From positions 145,097,017-145,161,016 of the forward strand of contig NC_088099.1 in assembly GCF_036370855.1 (NCBI RefSeq): 64,000 nt of DNA, in the 5' to 3' direction. The DNA is from Dromaius novaehollandiae. Taxonomy: Eukaryota; Chordata; Aves; Casuariiformes; Dromaiidae. Every line of letters starts with the position of its first letter. The first letter of the stretch is position 1. The position numbers were made by a program, and so were the translations under genes. A model generated the notes under the pieces. That model was not told where the DNA came from and did no database searches. It saw only the letters and a list, made by a program, of their open reading frames with translations. This document shows positions 15,201 to 27,000 of the stretch, piece after piece.

Positions 15201-18200
15201 AAGTGTCTGATTTGTTCAGAAAAATGATCAGAGAAAAAAAAACAGGATGTGGTACTGTAGATGAAAAATATGTTTGTCTTCAAGATTATGAAGAGGTAAG
15301 AGATGGTCCAGATAAGTATTTGGTTGAAAATGGTCATGATAAAGGATCTAAGAAACAGAAGGAAGTGCAGCAGAATCAGGACAGTGGACTTCAAAGCAGT
15401 AGACTTAAAACAGTGAGAACTAATGGGCAAGCCTTTAGAAAAGGGAATAGCTCAGGAGATGTGAAAACTGCAAGAAAACAGGATAAAAACAACCTGTGTA
15501 AATGCACAAACTATACCAAAAGACCTGAGGACAGAAAACATAGCAAGGGAAATACAGCTGCACCAGGGACAATTAAATCATCTCAAAAATCCAAGAAAAA
15601 TCATACCATGTGTGGAAACAAGGACCTGAGACTAAGCATAAGCATGTACAAAGTCAGAAAGGCTACCACGAAAAGGAATTAAAAAGTGCAGAAGACAAAA
15701 GAATGAGGTATAAACATTACAGAAATCACGACTACTTAGCAAGGACAGACCTCATAACTAATGATGTAAAGTACTCAATGCCTTCTTCCTTCAGTTTTCA
15801 CAAAAGAGGCCAAATTGCATGAAATCTCCTGTCATGACTAACAAAGTGAAAGGAATGCCATCCAGAGCAATGAAAAAAGATCATTATGAAGATCCAATAA
15901 AAACACATCCTAATCAGCATGTGCAGAAGTATCTGAAGCAATTTGTGAATCATGAAGAATTATCTTCAGAAACTCATGGAGAAGGGGCAAAGGCCCCAGA
16001 GAACTCAAAAAAGGCAAAGCAAGGGAAAAAAAAAGAATGCAAGAAGTTACATGTCAATCAGTCAACCCTAATACAGAGAAAACTTCTCAAGCAAACTCAT
16101 TTAATCAGTGTCTAGAGAAAAAGTGATCAATGCCAAACATCACAGAGGGCACCTCACAAGGAAATCCTACTGAACCTAAAACAAACAAACAAAAAAAGAC
16201 AAAAAAACCCCCACCCCCAATAACAACAAAAAACAACGACCACACACGCAGGAATTGCATAGTGGGTATGGACCAAGTAAACTACATGGGAGCATTCTGA
16301 CTAAACCTTGAGATACTGCCCCAAAAGAAAGGTTTCATGAGGAGTCAGGGATAGTCAATTGATAGGTCTTGGGCTGCATGCAAACCTGCAAATGATTTTG
16401 ATGCACCTCCCATGCTTGAGCAATGATACATGAACTGTGATAGGGCTATTCTGGCTTGAGCCCTGCAGGATGACACCCCATAGCTGCAGGCCACACAGGT
16501 GCTATATAGGATTCTTGGATCACCTGGGATCCAGATGCACCACCAGAACAGTCCCTCCTGCGATGGACCATTTCATCATCACTACTCTAATGACTTTTCA
16601 AGAAGTTCAGTAATCATGGAGCCAAGTGGTTAAAGTGATCTGCTTCAGCTAATGTCTAGAACTGAGGGGTTTCTGCATTTTGGTTCCAAACATCAGTCAA
16701 AGTTTGAGAGCCTGTGTAAAGCCTGAGGTTTTGCAGATAAGCTCAGGTTTAAACATTAGTAATGTATAACTGAACACTGTACATTAGCTGTGCCCCCTTA
16801 ATTCTGAAAGGAAAATACCTCACACTGACCATATGCGATATCTCCAAATACCAAACCATCATGAAAAAGCTAAAATACCACACACACCCCTGCTGACTTC
16901 ACAGCATGCTTTCTACATAGCTAAGCCCTGCACCTCAACAGCCAAGTTAAAGGCATATGTTAAATTAGGCAACATTCAAGCTCATAGACAGCAGGCTAAT
17001 GCGACATATTAAGTTACTGCCAGTTTATTCCTATTCTGGTAAAATCACCTGAATTATTCATACTCACGGATTTCAAAATCTCTGCAGTCCAGACCAGGTC
17101 TTTCAGCATATTAAACTCAGATCTGTCTGAGAGACTGTTGTTAGCTTTTAAGCACCAGATGAGGGCTAAAGTCCACAAATACTTTTTGCAACCTCCAATA
17201 ATTCTTAAGATGCTTTCACAGCGGTTAACAATGCTTACAAATATTGCTCAATATAAGGTGTAGTTTATCAAATACTATAAAATGCATTTTTACCTCTTTT
17301 CTGGCAATCTCGTGGAGCCGCCTGGGTAGGCGTTTAATACTGTGACTCATGGCTCGCCTTCGCATGTGCCTAGGTAGCGTCTGGAAAACGAGCGAGTTTG
17401 AAGACTTCTGCGCAACTGCCTTCAACATGGCATTGATCTCAGCAGCACGAGCTTGAGCAAAAGTAGATGCTGGAATGAGAAGAACCACATCAGAGCATGA
17501 AAAATGGTAAAAATCAAAGAAGGGGACTCTGTACTTAAATTACTGAATTCCAGCAAAGCATTCTTACAGTACATCAGTCTAATGACTCCTTGAGATACAA
17601 GTAAATATTGTATACTGTCTGTTACTGAAGTAACTTCCATTCTTTAGATATGGTTAAGCAAATACTCATAAGAACATGAAGTTGAAAGTCTTGGTATAAT
17701 GAAGAAGTCTTATTTGAATTAAGTACTTCTCTATTAAATTACAGTAGCAATCTTTTCAGGTGTTGTTCAGAGATGAAAAAACTTCAGCATGGAAAAACAG
17801 GAAGCAGTACTCGGAGTTTTTTAAAAAGATCAAATAAACAAGTCAAGGCTGATTTTTTTTTACGATCATGAGAGCATATTCATACACACAGCACTGCCAC
17901 ATTCTGAAAAATTAGTTTGCCCCTTTGCTTTCCTAAATAAAGGTTCTGTTAAAGAAAAAGCTGTCTTTAACTCACACAATGAACATAAGCAGTTTCACTG
18001 GCTACATTAAAAGCAGATTTCAGTATTCATTTTGCTGGCAAACAGCACCAAAATCCATACTCCTTACAAGTAAGTGCAGTTTTACAACTCAAAAGGACTG
18101 AAAGGACTCACTGAACAACTTCTGGTCATCCATTCTAGCACACAATTATTTCTGTATTTTGGAAAAAATCAGGTAGAACAGAAGACTAAACACACATGCC

Positions 18201-20601
18201 AAATACAGCTTCTGTCCTAATTTTTGCTGTTGCACAAAAACAAAGACAGCAAACCTAATTATTAGCAAGTTGCACTGAACTTTAAATTATGACATTTTTC
18301 ATAAATACAAACCAGTAATGTATTTAGGCATTTCCTCAGAAGCACTCTGGCATCCTCCTTGCCATCCTCCTCTTCCTCTGCCTCTGCCTCCTCTATTTTG
18401 TCCTTTCGGAAAATATTGGTCTTTCCTGTAAGAAGTCCCAGGCGACTGATGCAAAAATTTCTGCTGTTGATACTGTAGCAGACCCTCAGAACGAACATCT
18501 CCTGGAGGGTTTAGATGTAAACAGAGGTAGCAAAAAATACAGTCAGAGTAGCCTGAGTAACTGATAATTCTAAAGCTTTTCCTAATGAGACTACATTACA
18601 TATTCCTCTTAGTACAGTTTGCAAATATTTAACAGATGTACCTGAAAAAGATGTTAGAAATCATTTCTTGCATACATAAAGAATTAGTTTTTTATTTATA
18701 GTGAGAAAGAAAAATTTTGCATTATTATACAGCAAGTGTAGATTAAGTATCTTTTACGCATTTTGAAAACGGTACCAAATCCAGACTTTGCCTCTAGTAT
18801 TCCAACAAGCCTAATAGGAAAGACCTGACTAAAGTCAGCCTACTCAGCTGCCTTCAGCAGTGGTTCCTACTATTGTCTAGTCAGTGTTTTAGTATCACGA
18901 CAGCAAAGTTGACATTTCTCCATCTTACCCCTTAAACTGTTTTCCATGAGCATAGGGTTTTTTTTCTAGTAACTTCTAACTCTTAAATAAGACTTGCATA
19001 AACACATTTTTGTTACAGCAATACATAATGTAAGCACGATACATGTAAGCTGGTGCACTGAATTACAGTACACACTTTTCTGATATTAGCATTTAAATCC
19101 ATATTGAGCATTAAATGGCAAAAGTCTAAAGTTAGCTTCCTAAGTTACAGAAATAAGTAGATAAATTTTAAGGAGTGAAAAGCACCTAACAGGGTGTCAA
19201 GGAAGTTTAAAAGGGCACTGAAGTCCATATTTAAAGATTAGCTTATATTCAACCCTTTCAGTAAAGTTTTGGTTAGGATTTCAAGTACAACTTGAGATAT
19301 GGTTCTCAGGCAGCTCATGCTAACACACGCGGACTGAAGAGGGCTCAGCCAGCCACTGCCACCATCCCATTCCCTACATCAAGACTAGTGCTGGAGGTAA
19401 CATGTGGCAACACAGTTCAGGGGCTGCTATACTGAAAATTAACCTGTGTGTCAGGTGTGGGAGAGAGGAGATTAAAAAAAAAAAAAAAAAGTTAATTTTC
19501 AGATTGATCAGTTTCTTCAACAAGCTCATCGCATTGTCCCCTACTGCTACCACTGAGGGTATGAGGAAAAAGGGACAAAGACACAGCTAGGAGCAGATTT
19601 ATCCTCAATTTAAATGAGCTTAAAATGGCACAAAACCTTACTCTTCAGTTTCAAGTAAGCACAAAGCTGAAATTTCATGTTCATCAGCAACGCTGTTTAT
19701 ATTGGTTTAGGCAGTCCCCTCTCAACCACACATCATGTAGCAATGCAGCACTTGAGATGAAAAATTAATTTTGGGGAAAACAAAAATTAATTTGTATGTG
19801 GAATGATCCCCTGATGTGGGTTCTCCATGTGGCTGCACTAACAGCTGAGTGAGCACCGTGCAGGCAGTTAGGTGAGGCAAAAAGGAAATAGCTAGGAGAG
19901 AGGGACAGAGGCTGCTTCAGTAACCAAATCTGAGTGAAACTGCAGTGCGGTGAACTGTGGGAGTGTAACTGGACACCAATAACTCATATCACAAACACAT
20001 CCTTTCACAAGTAGATTAGCCTAAAAATGAAGGAAAAATATTAAGATCGCAATGAAAGAGTGTATCAAAAGACAATGACTGATTTATGTTAATATCTAAA
20101 GAAAAAAAAAATTATTTCAGATACCACACAGATCCATAGTTTCTAACTTCTGTATTGAAATTTTTCTTTCCCATTTCTAGAAGAAACGCCCTATAAACAC
20201 TAAGACACTCGCTAACACTAGAAAAGATCGTTAGCTGGATGAAAGCGCATGCTGCTCAAAGGCAGAGAAACCTCTAAACACGGATTCTTAAGAGCTTCCT
20301 ACCGCAAAGTCAGAAAACGGTGCTTAACCTAACAGTACCCCTACAAAGATACCCCCAATCTCCAAACGCGCGCACGGCGCGTAACGGCCGCGGGGAGGGG
20401 ACGGAGGGGGGGAGGGGAGGCGCCGCGGGAGGACGACACGGGGGCACCCGGCCCGCGGGGCGCCCCGGGCACAGCCGTACCTGGCGGCGGGCAGGCTCTG
20501 CTGCCGCCGGCGGGGAAGGGCCCCGGCTCGGCGGGTAGGGTGACGCTGGCCGGCTGGTTTCTCATCTTCTTGGCCCGCTTCTTCTCCCTCGCCCCGGACA
20601 T
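242..20601 (-). CDS. POP1: POP1, large protein subunit of RNase P and RNase MRP (complete coding region, 15 exons)
   Basis: Nuclear/nucleolar protein that scaffolds the catalytic RNAs of RNase P (tRNA 5' maturation) and RNase MRP (rRNA processing). Coding exons in transcript order: 20601-20481, 18501-18313, 17469-17294, 13232-12984, 12418-12331, 12030-11855, 11222-10972, 10850-10757, 9940-9829, 8932-8813, 5987-5872, 4483-4292, 3407-3253, 2418-2077, 908-242 (stop 244-242). All junctions are GT-AG and in phase. The sum is 3048 nt, 1015 residues; human POP1 has 1024. The start begins [17 protein letters not shown], like the family N-terminus. The basic core [10 protein letters not shown] is near residues 205-214, and the POPLD-type stretch [19 protein letters not shown] is near 605-625. 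The C-terminus is [12 protein letters not shown]. Exon 2 encodes an RG-rich run and the last exon a Lys/Glu homopolymer tract. Identity is from recalled family sequence; UTR ends are not determined. Confidence 0.97.
557..600 (-). repeat. Coding triplet run (Lys/Glu homopolymers) in POP1 last exon
   Basis: A near-perfect TCC/TTC triplet run on the plus strand reads as consecutive AAG and GAG codons on the minus strand. It gives [13 protein letters not shown] in the linker before the conserved C-terminal block. The human protein also has a Lys-rich linker here. Triplet slippage would change length without breaking the frame. Confidence 0.85.
1661..2018 (-). mobile_element. CR1 LINE 3' fragment in the last POP1 intron
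   Basis: About 360 bp resembling the avian CR1 3' end in antisense orientation. It includes the characteristic stretches 'cacagaatcacagag', 'ggttggaaggggc', 'ggagatgatctggtccaaccc' and 'ccccctgagccttctcttc'. It ends about 60 bp from the donor side of POP1 exon 14 (2077-2418). Being 5'-truncated is typical of CR1. This is one of the clearest indications that the genome is avian. Confidence 0.93.
8505..8573 (-). pseudogene. tRNA-like sequence in POP1 intron (tRNA pseudogene or tRNA-derived SINE head)
   Basis: The minus strand folds as a cloverleaf of 69 nt. The acceptor arms GGTCTTG/CAAGGCC pair over 7 bp with one G-U. The T arm is CCAGG-TTCGAAT-CCTGG with a perfect B box (GGTTCGAATCC). The anticodon stem is TCTGT/ACAGA, and an A-box-like GCTCAATGG is present. 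Departures from a functional tRNA are a 3-bp D stem, a missing linker base and an 8-nt anticodon loop. The anticodon cannot be assigned securely; GAC would be read if the loop is numbered from its 5' side. It lies in the intron between POP1 exons 10 and 11. It could be a decayed tRNA gene or the head of a tRNA-SINE; no SINE body was recognised. Confidence 0.45.
13233..17293. other. Large POP1 intron 3
   Basis: The longest POP1 intron (about 4.1 kb). The only notable content is the coding-like degenerate region at about 14880-16240, described separately. The remainder is AT-rich unique sequence in which I see no gene. Confidence 0.8.
14880..16240 (+). pseudogene. Broken lysine-rich coding-like region with A-rich 3' end, possible retropseudogene of unknown parent
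   Basis: On the plus strand, opposite to POP1, three consecutive open stretches at 15203-15682, 15610-15822 and 15819-16115 lie in three different frames. They read as one continuous hydrophilic, Lys/Gln/Ser-rich polypeptide if two frameshifts are allowed. Shorter coding-like fragments with stops precede it from about 14880. After the last stop, an A-rich tract begins at about 16174, as expected for the 3' end of a processed retrocopy. I do not recognise the protein. The composition could also come from an A-rich non-coding stretch, so this is a candidate only. Confidence 0.35.
18351..18401 (-). other. RG-rich low-complexity segment in POP1 exon 2
   Basis: The POP1 reading frame of exon 2 gives [13 protein letters not shown] just before the conserved [18 protein letters not shown] block. 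The same DNA in another frame reads as an acidic Glu run, so the correct frame was fixed by splice phase (g|ga in, g|ca out) and by the conserved flanks. Confidence 0.8.
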
Positions 20602-20824
20602 GTCCGGCGCAGAGGGCGGGGGCCCGAGCCCGCCGCGCTGTCCCGTCCTCTCCTGCCCCGCTCCCTCCGGCAGGCCTAGGGCACCCAGCGGGGCTGCCGG
20701 CCCCTCCGAGGCGGGTGGGAGCCAACGGGCGGCGCAGCGCCCGGCCGCCCCCTGCAGTGGCCCGCAGCCACCGGCACCCACCAGCCGCCGTCTCCGCCGC
20801 ACGCGGCCGCGCGAGGCCCAGCAC

Positions 20825-20836
20825 TGCGCATGCGCG
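20825..20836. promoter_or_regulatory. NRF1 motif in the POP1/RIDA promoter
   Basis: TGCGCATGCGCG is a full palindromic match to the NRF1 consensus. A second partial site (GCATGCGCGC) is at 20891-20900. NRF1 sites are common in CpG-island promoters of housekeeping and mitochondrial genes, which suits RIDA and POP1. Confidence 0.7.
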
Positions 20837-20857
20837 CGACGCCGGAGCCCTCGCAGG

Positions 20858-20873
20858 ACTACATCTCCCAGAA
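20858..20873 (+). promoter_or_regulatory. ZNF143/STAF-type motif in the POP1/RIDA promoter
   Basis: ACTACATCTCCCAGAA matches the ACTACAnnTCCCA core recognised by ZNF143. It lies about midway between the two divergent start codons. ZNF143 sites are frequent in bidirectional promoters. Confidence 0.65.
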
Positions 20874-21001
20874 ACCCCTGCGTGCGGGGAGCATGCGCGC
20901 GGCGGCGCTGTGGGCGGGCGCCCGGGGGCTGGGCGGGAGGCGGCGGTGAGGAGGAGTGCTGAGGAGAGGGGGCGAGGGGCAGTTGGCGGCAGTTAGCGGC
21001 T

Positions 21002-24000
21002 ATGGCCACTGTGGTGAGGAAAATAATCAGCACGGCCAAGGCGCCCGCTGCTCTGGGCCCCTACAGGTATGCCGCAGCGCGGGGGCGAGGCAGGAGTGAG
21101 GGGCAGCAGGCTTCGCCGTTAGGGTTTCTAGCCGGCGGCTGGGGGCCCGGCGCTGGGGGGTGTCCCAGCCGTTGTAAGCGACGTTTGTAAGCGCCTACCA
21201 AAAAATATCGGATTTGGAAAATGATTTAGAAATCGGTGACAGGCAGCGTGTGGGAAAAAATACACAGAAAAAATTGATTCCTCACAGGAAAAAAAAAAAG
21301 AAGAAAAAAAGCCCAGAAGCCAAGTGTTGTGTAGGCCGGTCAGCAGTGAATCTGGGCTCTGGAGGGGATGGAGGGTGAGTGTTAAGCCAGATCCAGCGTG
21401 TGCTTGGCAGTTAAAGAGCTGACGGACTGAGAACTGCAAATCTGCTCTTGCTTAGTATGCGCAACAAGGCGTTGTAATGCTCCTCAGCGTCATAGCTGGT
21501 GGCTGTAAGAATAAGTCGGGTGTTGTTAGGTATTTTCTCCAAGAACTTGTCACCTGCAACAGCTCATAACTTAACTCAAAATTTTTTTAAAATCCCAATT
21601 TTAATTAGAGAAAGGTTCCTCTTTGACATTTGGATAAGTGGTCAGTAAATATTGTGGACTATCATTTTGAAGGCACTGAGGGATTTTTAACAGCATTTTC
21701 TAAGAACTTTTAATGCTGCATTCTGACTCTTCTTCCCCACTGTAAACGCAGTCTCCTTAGGTCTTAAGTTTTCTACTTCTGTGCCTTCCAGATGCTTTTG
21801 TTTTGCTTCAATTACTTTGAAATTGAACTTTCTGAGCTTTGAACTTTTTGTATTCTTTACAGAAATTATAAAGATGAAGAAATAAAAAATCTAGAAGCAG
21901 AAACAGCATTATTACATGAAGGTTGACTTCTGTAAACTGTGAATTGTTGGTGGATTGTAGCAGGGAGCTTAGCATCCATTGCAGTTAGAAGAATATCTGA
22001 GACGTGGGAAAGCAAGAACTCTTCACTGCATGCATACTAACTGGCTTGTCGCTCAGCGTAGCCCTCCTGCTGTAGATTAACTACATTCCAACTTTTTTTT
22101 TTGCTTATTGGTGGTTTTTAATGAAAAGCTGTTTATTGTACAGCCTGTAACTGCTTTGACGCGTGTATTATTAACTTAGTTTATCAGGTTCCAGTGAACT
22201 TCTCAAAGTCCAGTGGGCAAAAATTCACAAGAAGTAACTGCTATGTTTCTGCCATGGGATCTGAGCATGGTAACAGAGGAATGAGGGCTTAAGTATGAAT
22301 GGAGAATTGGGATGTAGGGGTTACGTTCTTCATTCTGCTCCCGCCCTTCAGTATGCTTTGTGGTGACCTGTTTTTACCATATCTTTGTACTTCCATTACC
22401 TCATCCAGTTTCCAGTAATCTTATGTATAAACACATGTATATATACACAACAGAGATGTTCTTGTATTAACAATCCTTTGTGTTTTAAAAAAAATTTGAT
22501 TAACTTTACAGTCATTGTCTTTGAAGAGAGTGTTTCTTAACTCCATCTCTCTGACGCATGATGCTTTCCTAAGGTCATAATATCCATCCAATTATGCACT
22601 TCAGTAAACTAAAATTTGAATGACTTTAGGCACATTCTTAAATCTTTGCTGAATCAGAAATTAAAGAGTAACTATGATTGACCCTAGTTGTAGGATACAT
22701 CTGCAGCTAACGTGATTGGAATTTGTGTAGTTGAAGTCTGTGAGCATTGCTCACAGCTTTGAATGCAGCGTAAGCATACCCTTTTACCTTTTAGGTGGTG
22801 AATTATTAATAGCATCAGTGAAGGGGGGATGCCACTGATGAGCATAGGAGGAGGTGAGGAGCAGAGAAGGGGACTCCATAAGATCATTCTAAGTGCTCAT
22901 CTGACTGTTTTCAGAAAGCTTCTGCATGTTTTTTCTTAATTATTCATGATTTAGGACTGTCCAAAAGCCTCTGTTGTGATAAATGCTTTGTTGTGTTATT
23001 TCCTGTATAATAAGCAGTACAAGACAGTCTCTTTTTTGGAGAGCTAGTATCTTGCTGTTGCATGGAGAACCTGGCATCAAACTGAAGCAGAAGTTTGTGG
23101 TCTAATGGGCATGTGCCTCAGACAAAGTAGGACATTCTAGGAAAGAAAACGAAATAAAAGCAGAGTCTGTGTTGTATTCATATGCGCGTTCTCTATCAAC
23201 AAGATTGCATCAACTACAAAAACTTTCTTTTGCCAGTTTCTCCTCTTTACATTGTGTAGTTTTGTCTTTTACTCCAGCTTGGTAAGCTGCTGATGTCAGA
23301 GAGAATAATTGCAAATAAAGTATTTTACTACATCAGATAAGTTACTGCCTCTTTTTTCTTTTTTTTTTTTTCTTCTCCATTATGAAATTGTAGGAGAATG
23401 TGGGACAGAGGTAAAAGGAAAGATGGGAGTGCTGGCACTGTTCAGATTGCCTAACCTTAATTATTTTACTGAGCACCTAAATTAGGTTAGGCTCCCTGTG
23501 AAGTCAATGAAGAGAGTAATTTAGAGGAGAAATCTAATAGAAGTGCTCTCTGAAGGAGTCCCTTTCTTTCTTTATTGACTTTATAAAAAACTAACCTTCT
23601 AATTTAGATATATCAGGTGGGTGTCTCACTCTCGTCTAATCTGTGTAATGTAAGAGGTTTTTTGAACTGTCAGAACAATACTTTTTCACATGGGATGGGA
23701 AGAGAAAAGAAAAATTACGTTGACATACCACAAACATTTTGAAAGGAGCCTTTCTCTAGTTTCTTTGCAAATTATTTTTAATTACCAACTGAAGAGGATT
23801 GTCTTTTGCATAATGTTTGGTAGGTGGTTTGAATCTTGGTTTTAATATTTTAATCTCTTTGTATAATTAAGCAACATTACCAATGGCCAACTTTACTTCA
23901 GCAAAAAATACACCTGACCTTTATATAAAAATCTTTTGCACATAGTTTGAATTTTGCATTTGTCTGAGCTAATTCTGCCAACAGGTCACCCAGGTTATTT

Positions 24001-27000
24001 GTTCAGAGGAGACTGATTGTGCTGGGAATGGAGTGATCAGGGTGCTGTGCTGACTGTCCAAATTCATGACTGGATAAATACTGCCAGAGATCCAGTGATC
24101 CAGTGTGTGAGGCTTTACCTCACAGCTGTAACTCATTTCTCACAGTGTCCATCTGAGGAAAAAAAGGATGAATTTAATAAGGTCGCGCTCTCTTTTCTCT
24201 CGCTCTCGCACTATGCAGCTGAGAAGCTGAGATGTAGATGAAAGGTATCATCCACCTCTGTCAAACTAGGATAGGATATTTGGGCAGATGCAAGAAACAT
24301 TTATTCAACCTTCCATCTGTGTTAGCTCTAGTCTGGAAGCTATCTGTGTTAGTGTTGTGTTGCTGTGCTAATGCCTTGTGCCCTTTTGAGAGACAAGGCC
24401 TATTACTTCAAACATAAAGCCATGCTAATGTAGCTATGCGCGTCCATAAGTGTCTCAATCCGAGCACTTCCAAAGCATAAATAGAGTGAGTATATGACTG
24501 TGTACAATTTGTGCATGTATAACCTAAGTCCTGTATCTTTCTGAGATACTATAAATTACTGAAGAAAATGCAAAATGTCCTTACAGGAGGATGCTTGCAG
24601 AGGTGGATAGTTAAATGTTTTGATGAAGAGCTCATTCAGAAATATTTTTCCCCAACCTAAAACGTCACTTATTTTTTCAGCCAAGCAGTGCTGGTAGACC
24701 GGACCATGTATATTGCAGGACAGATTGGTACAGAACCTTCCAGCGGGCAGCTTGTCTCTGGAGGGGCAAAGGAAGAAGCTAAACAGGTAAGATGTCTTCT
24801 AGCAATAAATTTGCTATGGAGTTCGCATGTGCTCAGTTAAACACGAACACATGATGAATGGGGGCACCTTAGAGAGCACCTTTCACATCCTCCAAAATGA
24901 CGGAAAAGTAGGAGGAAAAATTCCATCCCATCCTTGTCATTTTCCACTCAAGCAGCTTTGAGGCTAAGGCAGGAATCTGTATTTCATACAGGAAAGAGTA
25001 ATAAAGATTCAGACCCCCAGTAAGAAACCTGCCTTTGAGTTGGGGAAAGAGGATTTGTTCCTCCAGGACCAAAGAGGATGTGTGGGGTAATAGATAGGAT
25101 GAGATAGGGCTGCATCTTACATTCTCATTTAATGAGGGAGTGGTTCAATATTAGGGGTTTATAGGAAGTTCCTTTTTATTTTTTCATTTTTTAATCTCTG
25201 GTTTTGCTTGTCCACTGATGACTGCTGAAGGCTACCTGGGTAAACTCAAAGTACAACCAAGGATGTAGTCAGGTTGCAACACACTTACTTAAATACAACC
25301 CAGCTGATACTTAAAGATTTTGTCTCATTTCTTGATAGGCCCTAAAAAACATGGGAGAAATCCTGAAAGCTGCAGGCTGTGACTACTGCAATGGTAAGTG
25401 CTGCCATGATGGCAGCAAGTAAGTGACTTTTTTACCTGGATAAAAAAAACGAAGGGACCTTTAAAGCTGTTTACTAAATGTGCAGTTGTTATCAATAGCT
25501 GGAGGAGACAAAAGACATCAGGAGTCTGGGTTAAAAAAAAATCAGCGTGCTAGTCTCCTTTATGTGATGGGTATCAATGGGTATCTGCCTTTCACCAGAA
25601 GTTCCCGCCTGTGGTACTAATATTTTAACTCCTAACTGAAGAGGCTCAGCTGTAGATTGAGCTGCAACTGGCTACAGGCATTTTAAGCATCCTAGACTTT
25701 ACTCCAGGTAAAAGCAGGTCTGTAGCAATGGTGTTAATATTCCAGGTACTTTCAGCACTTTTTTTTAAAGAGGATTCTAATAGTGGAGCCAAACCAGGAT
25801 TAATGTTTGTTTGGGCAGTCATGGATAAAAAAAAATCCTAGCATAGACCATATCTTCAGGCTTTTTTTTTTTGTGGCAAATATTATATGTGATGTAATTT
25901 ATTGCCAACTGTTGGATTACAACAGCTTTTTAATTCACCTCCGTCATCAGTTCTGTGCCTCTTTGAAGAACTGGGCTTAGAATGAAATTTAAAGCAGATA
26001 TTTTCAAAGCTGGTCAGGGATATCCAATTTTAATATGTACTAAATATCAAGATTTCTTAGATGATTTGAAAGATCTCAGTCTGAAAGAATAAACTGATTC
26101 TTTAACCACACTAAATGTTCCTGAAAATTTCATAAAGGAAGTGATGTATTTACATTTTGGGACATCTTGCTGTTTCTAAACTCGTAGTGAAATAAGCTAA
26201 TTGAGTATCTCTAACAGTCAATATCTCTCTGCAGAACTTTTCAAAACAATTAAATATTTGAGATAAATATTTGGAATAAAAATACAGTATAAGTAATGCA
26301 CTAAAGATTTTCAACTTTAAAGTCAAAGGTCCAAAATAGATAACTGCAGTTATCTAATTTCTAGTTGTGAAGACTACTGTTTTGATGGCAGACATGAAAG
26401 ACTTCAATGATATTAATGATATTTACAGACAATGTAAGTAGATGTTTTGTTTCTATTTTATCAGTATGGCTTGCAGAACAAGTTGCATTCGCTGTAACCA
26501 AGGTTGTATTCACTGTAACCAGAGTATGATACAATTTCAGATTCTTTAAGATTCTGGAAGAAATGTAACATTAAAACAAAGATTTTTAAAAAATAATGTA
26601 TAATTAAGAAAATTGAACATAGACTGAAGTACGTGATTCCAGTGAGCCACATATTGAAAAAGAATTTGGGAGAGCATGCACACAAGTTTTTTTTTATATA
26701 GCTTTGGATTTTTATTGGATAGTGTCTGTGAACTGTAAGAACTGATCAGCTGGATATGTATTTACTTATTGCCAAACACCTCTTGTACTCGTAACTCAAT
26801 AAAGTAGTTCTAGCTGTTCTTTGACTTTGGCTTATTAACCTGCTTTGTCAGTGCAGTGCAGTGAAATTACCATTTCTGAGCTTAGCATTAACTCTCACTA
26901 GCAGAAGTTTCATGCAATGATGCAAATACCACTCTCATATTTTGACCAGTATCTTTTCTTTTCCTGTTACTTTAATACCCTTGAGCTCAAGGCCTATTCC

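Larger units (their letters stand above)
20340..21150. promoter_or_regulatory. CpG island and bidirectional POP1/RIDA promoter
   Basis: A strongly GC- and CpG-rich block covers both first exons. The start codons of POP1 (minus, 20601) and RIDA (plus, 21002) are only 400 bp apart and head-to-head, the same arrangement as in human. No TATA box is evident. Recognisable activator motifs are listed separately. Exact transcription starts cannot be set from sequence alone. Confidence 0.85.

Noticed and set aside
18262-18498. Minus-strand acidic open frame ([14 protein letters not shown])
   Set aside because: Wrong frame of POP1 exon 2. The splice-compatible frame encodes the RG-rich segment and the conserved MPKYIT block.
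20324-20962. Long open frames (up to 232 codons) on both strands in the POP1/RIDA CpG island
   Set aside because: GC-rich DNA has few stop codons. Only the frame starting at 20601 (minus) continues in phase into POP1 exon 2; the others have no family similarity.
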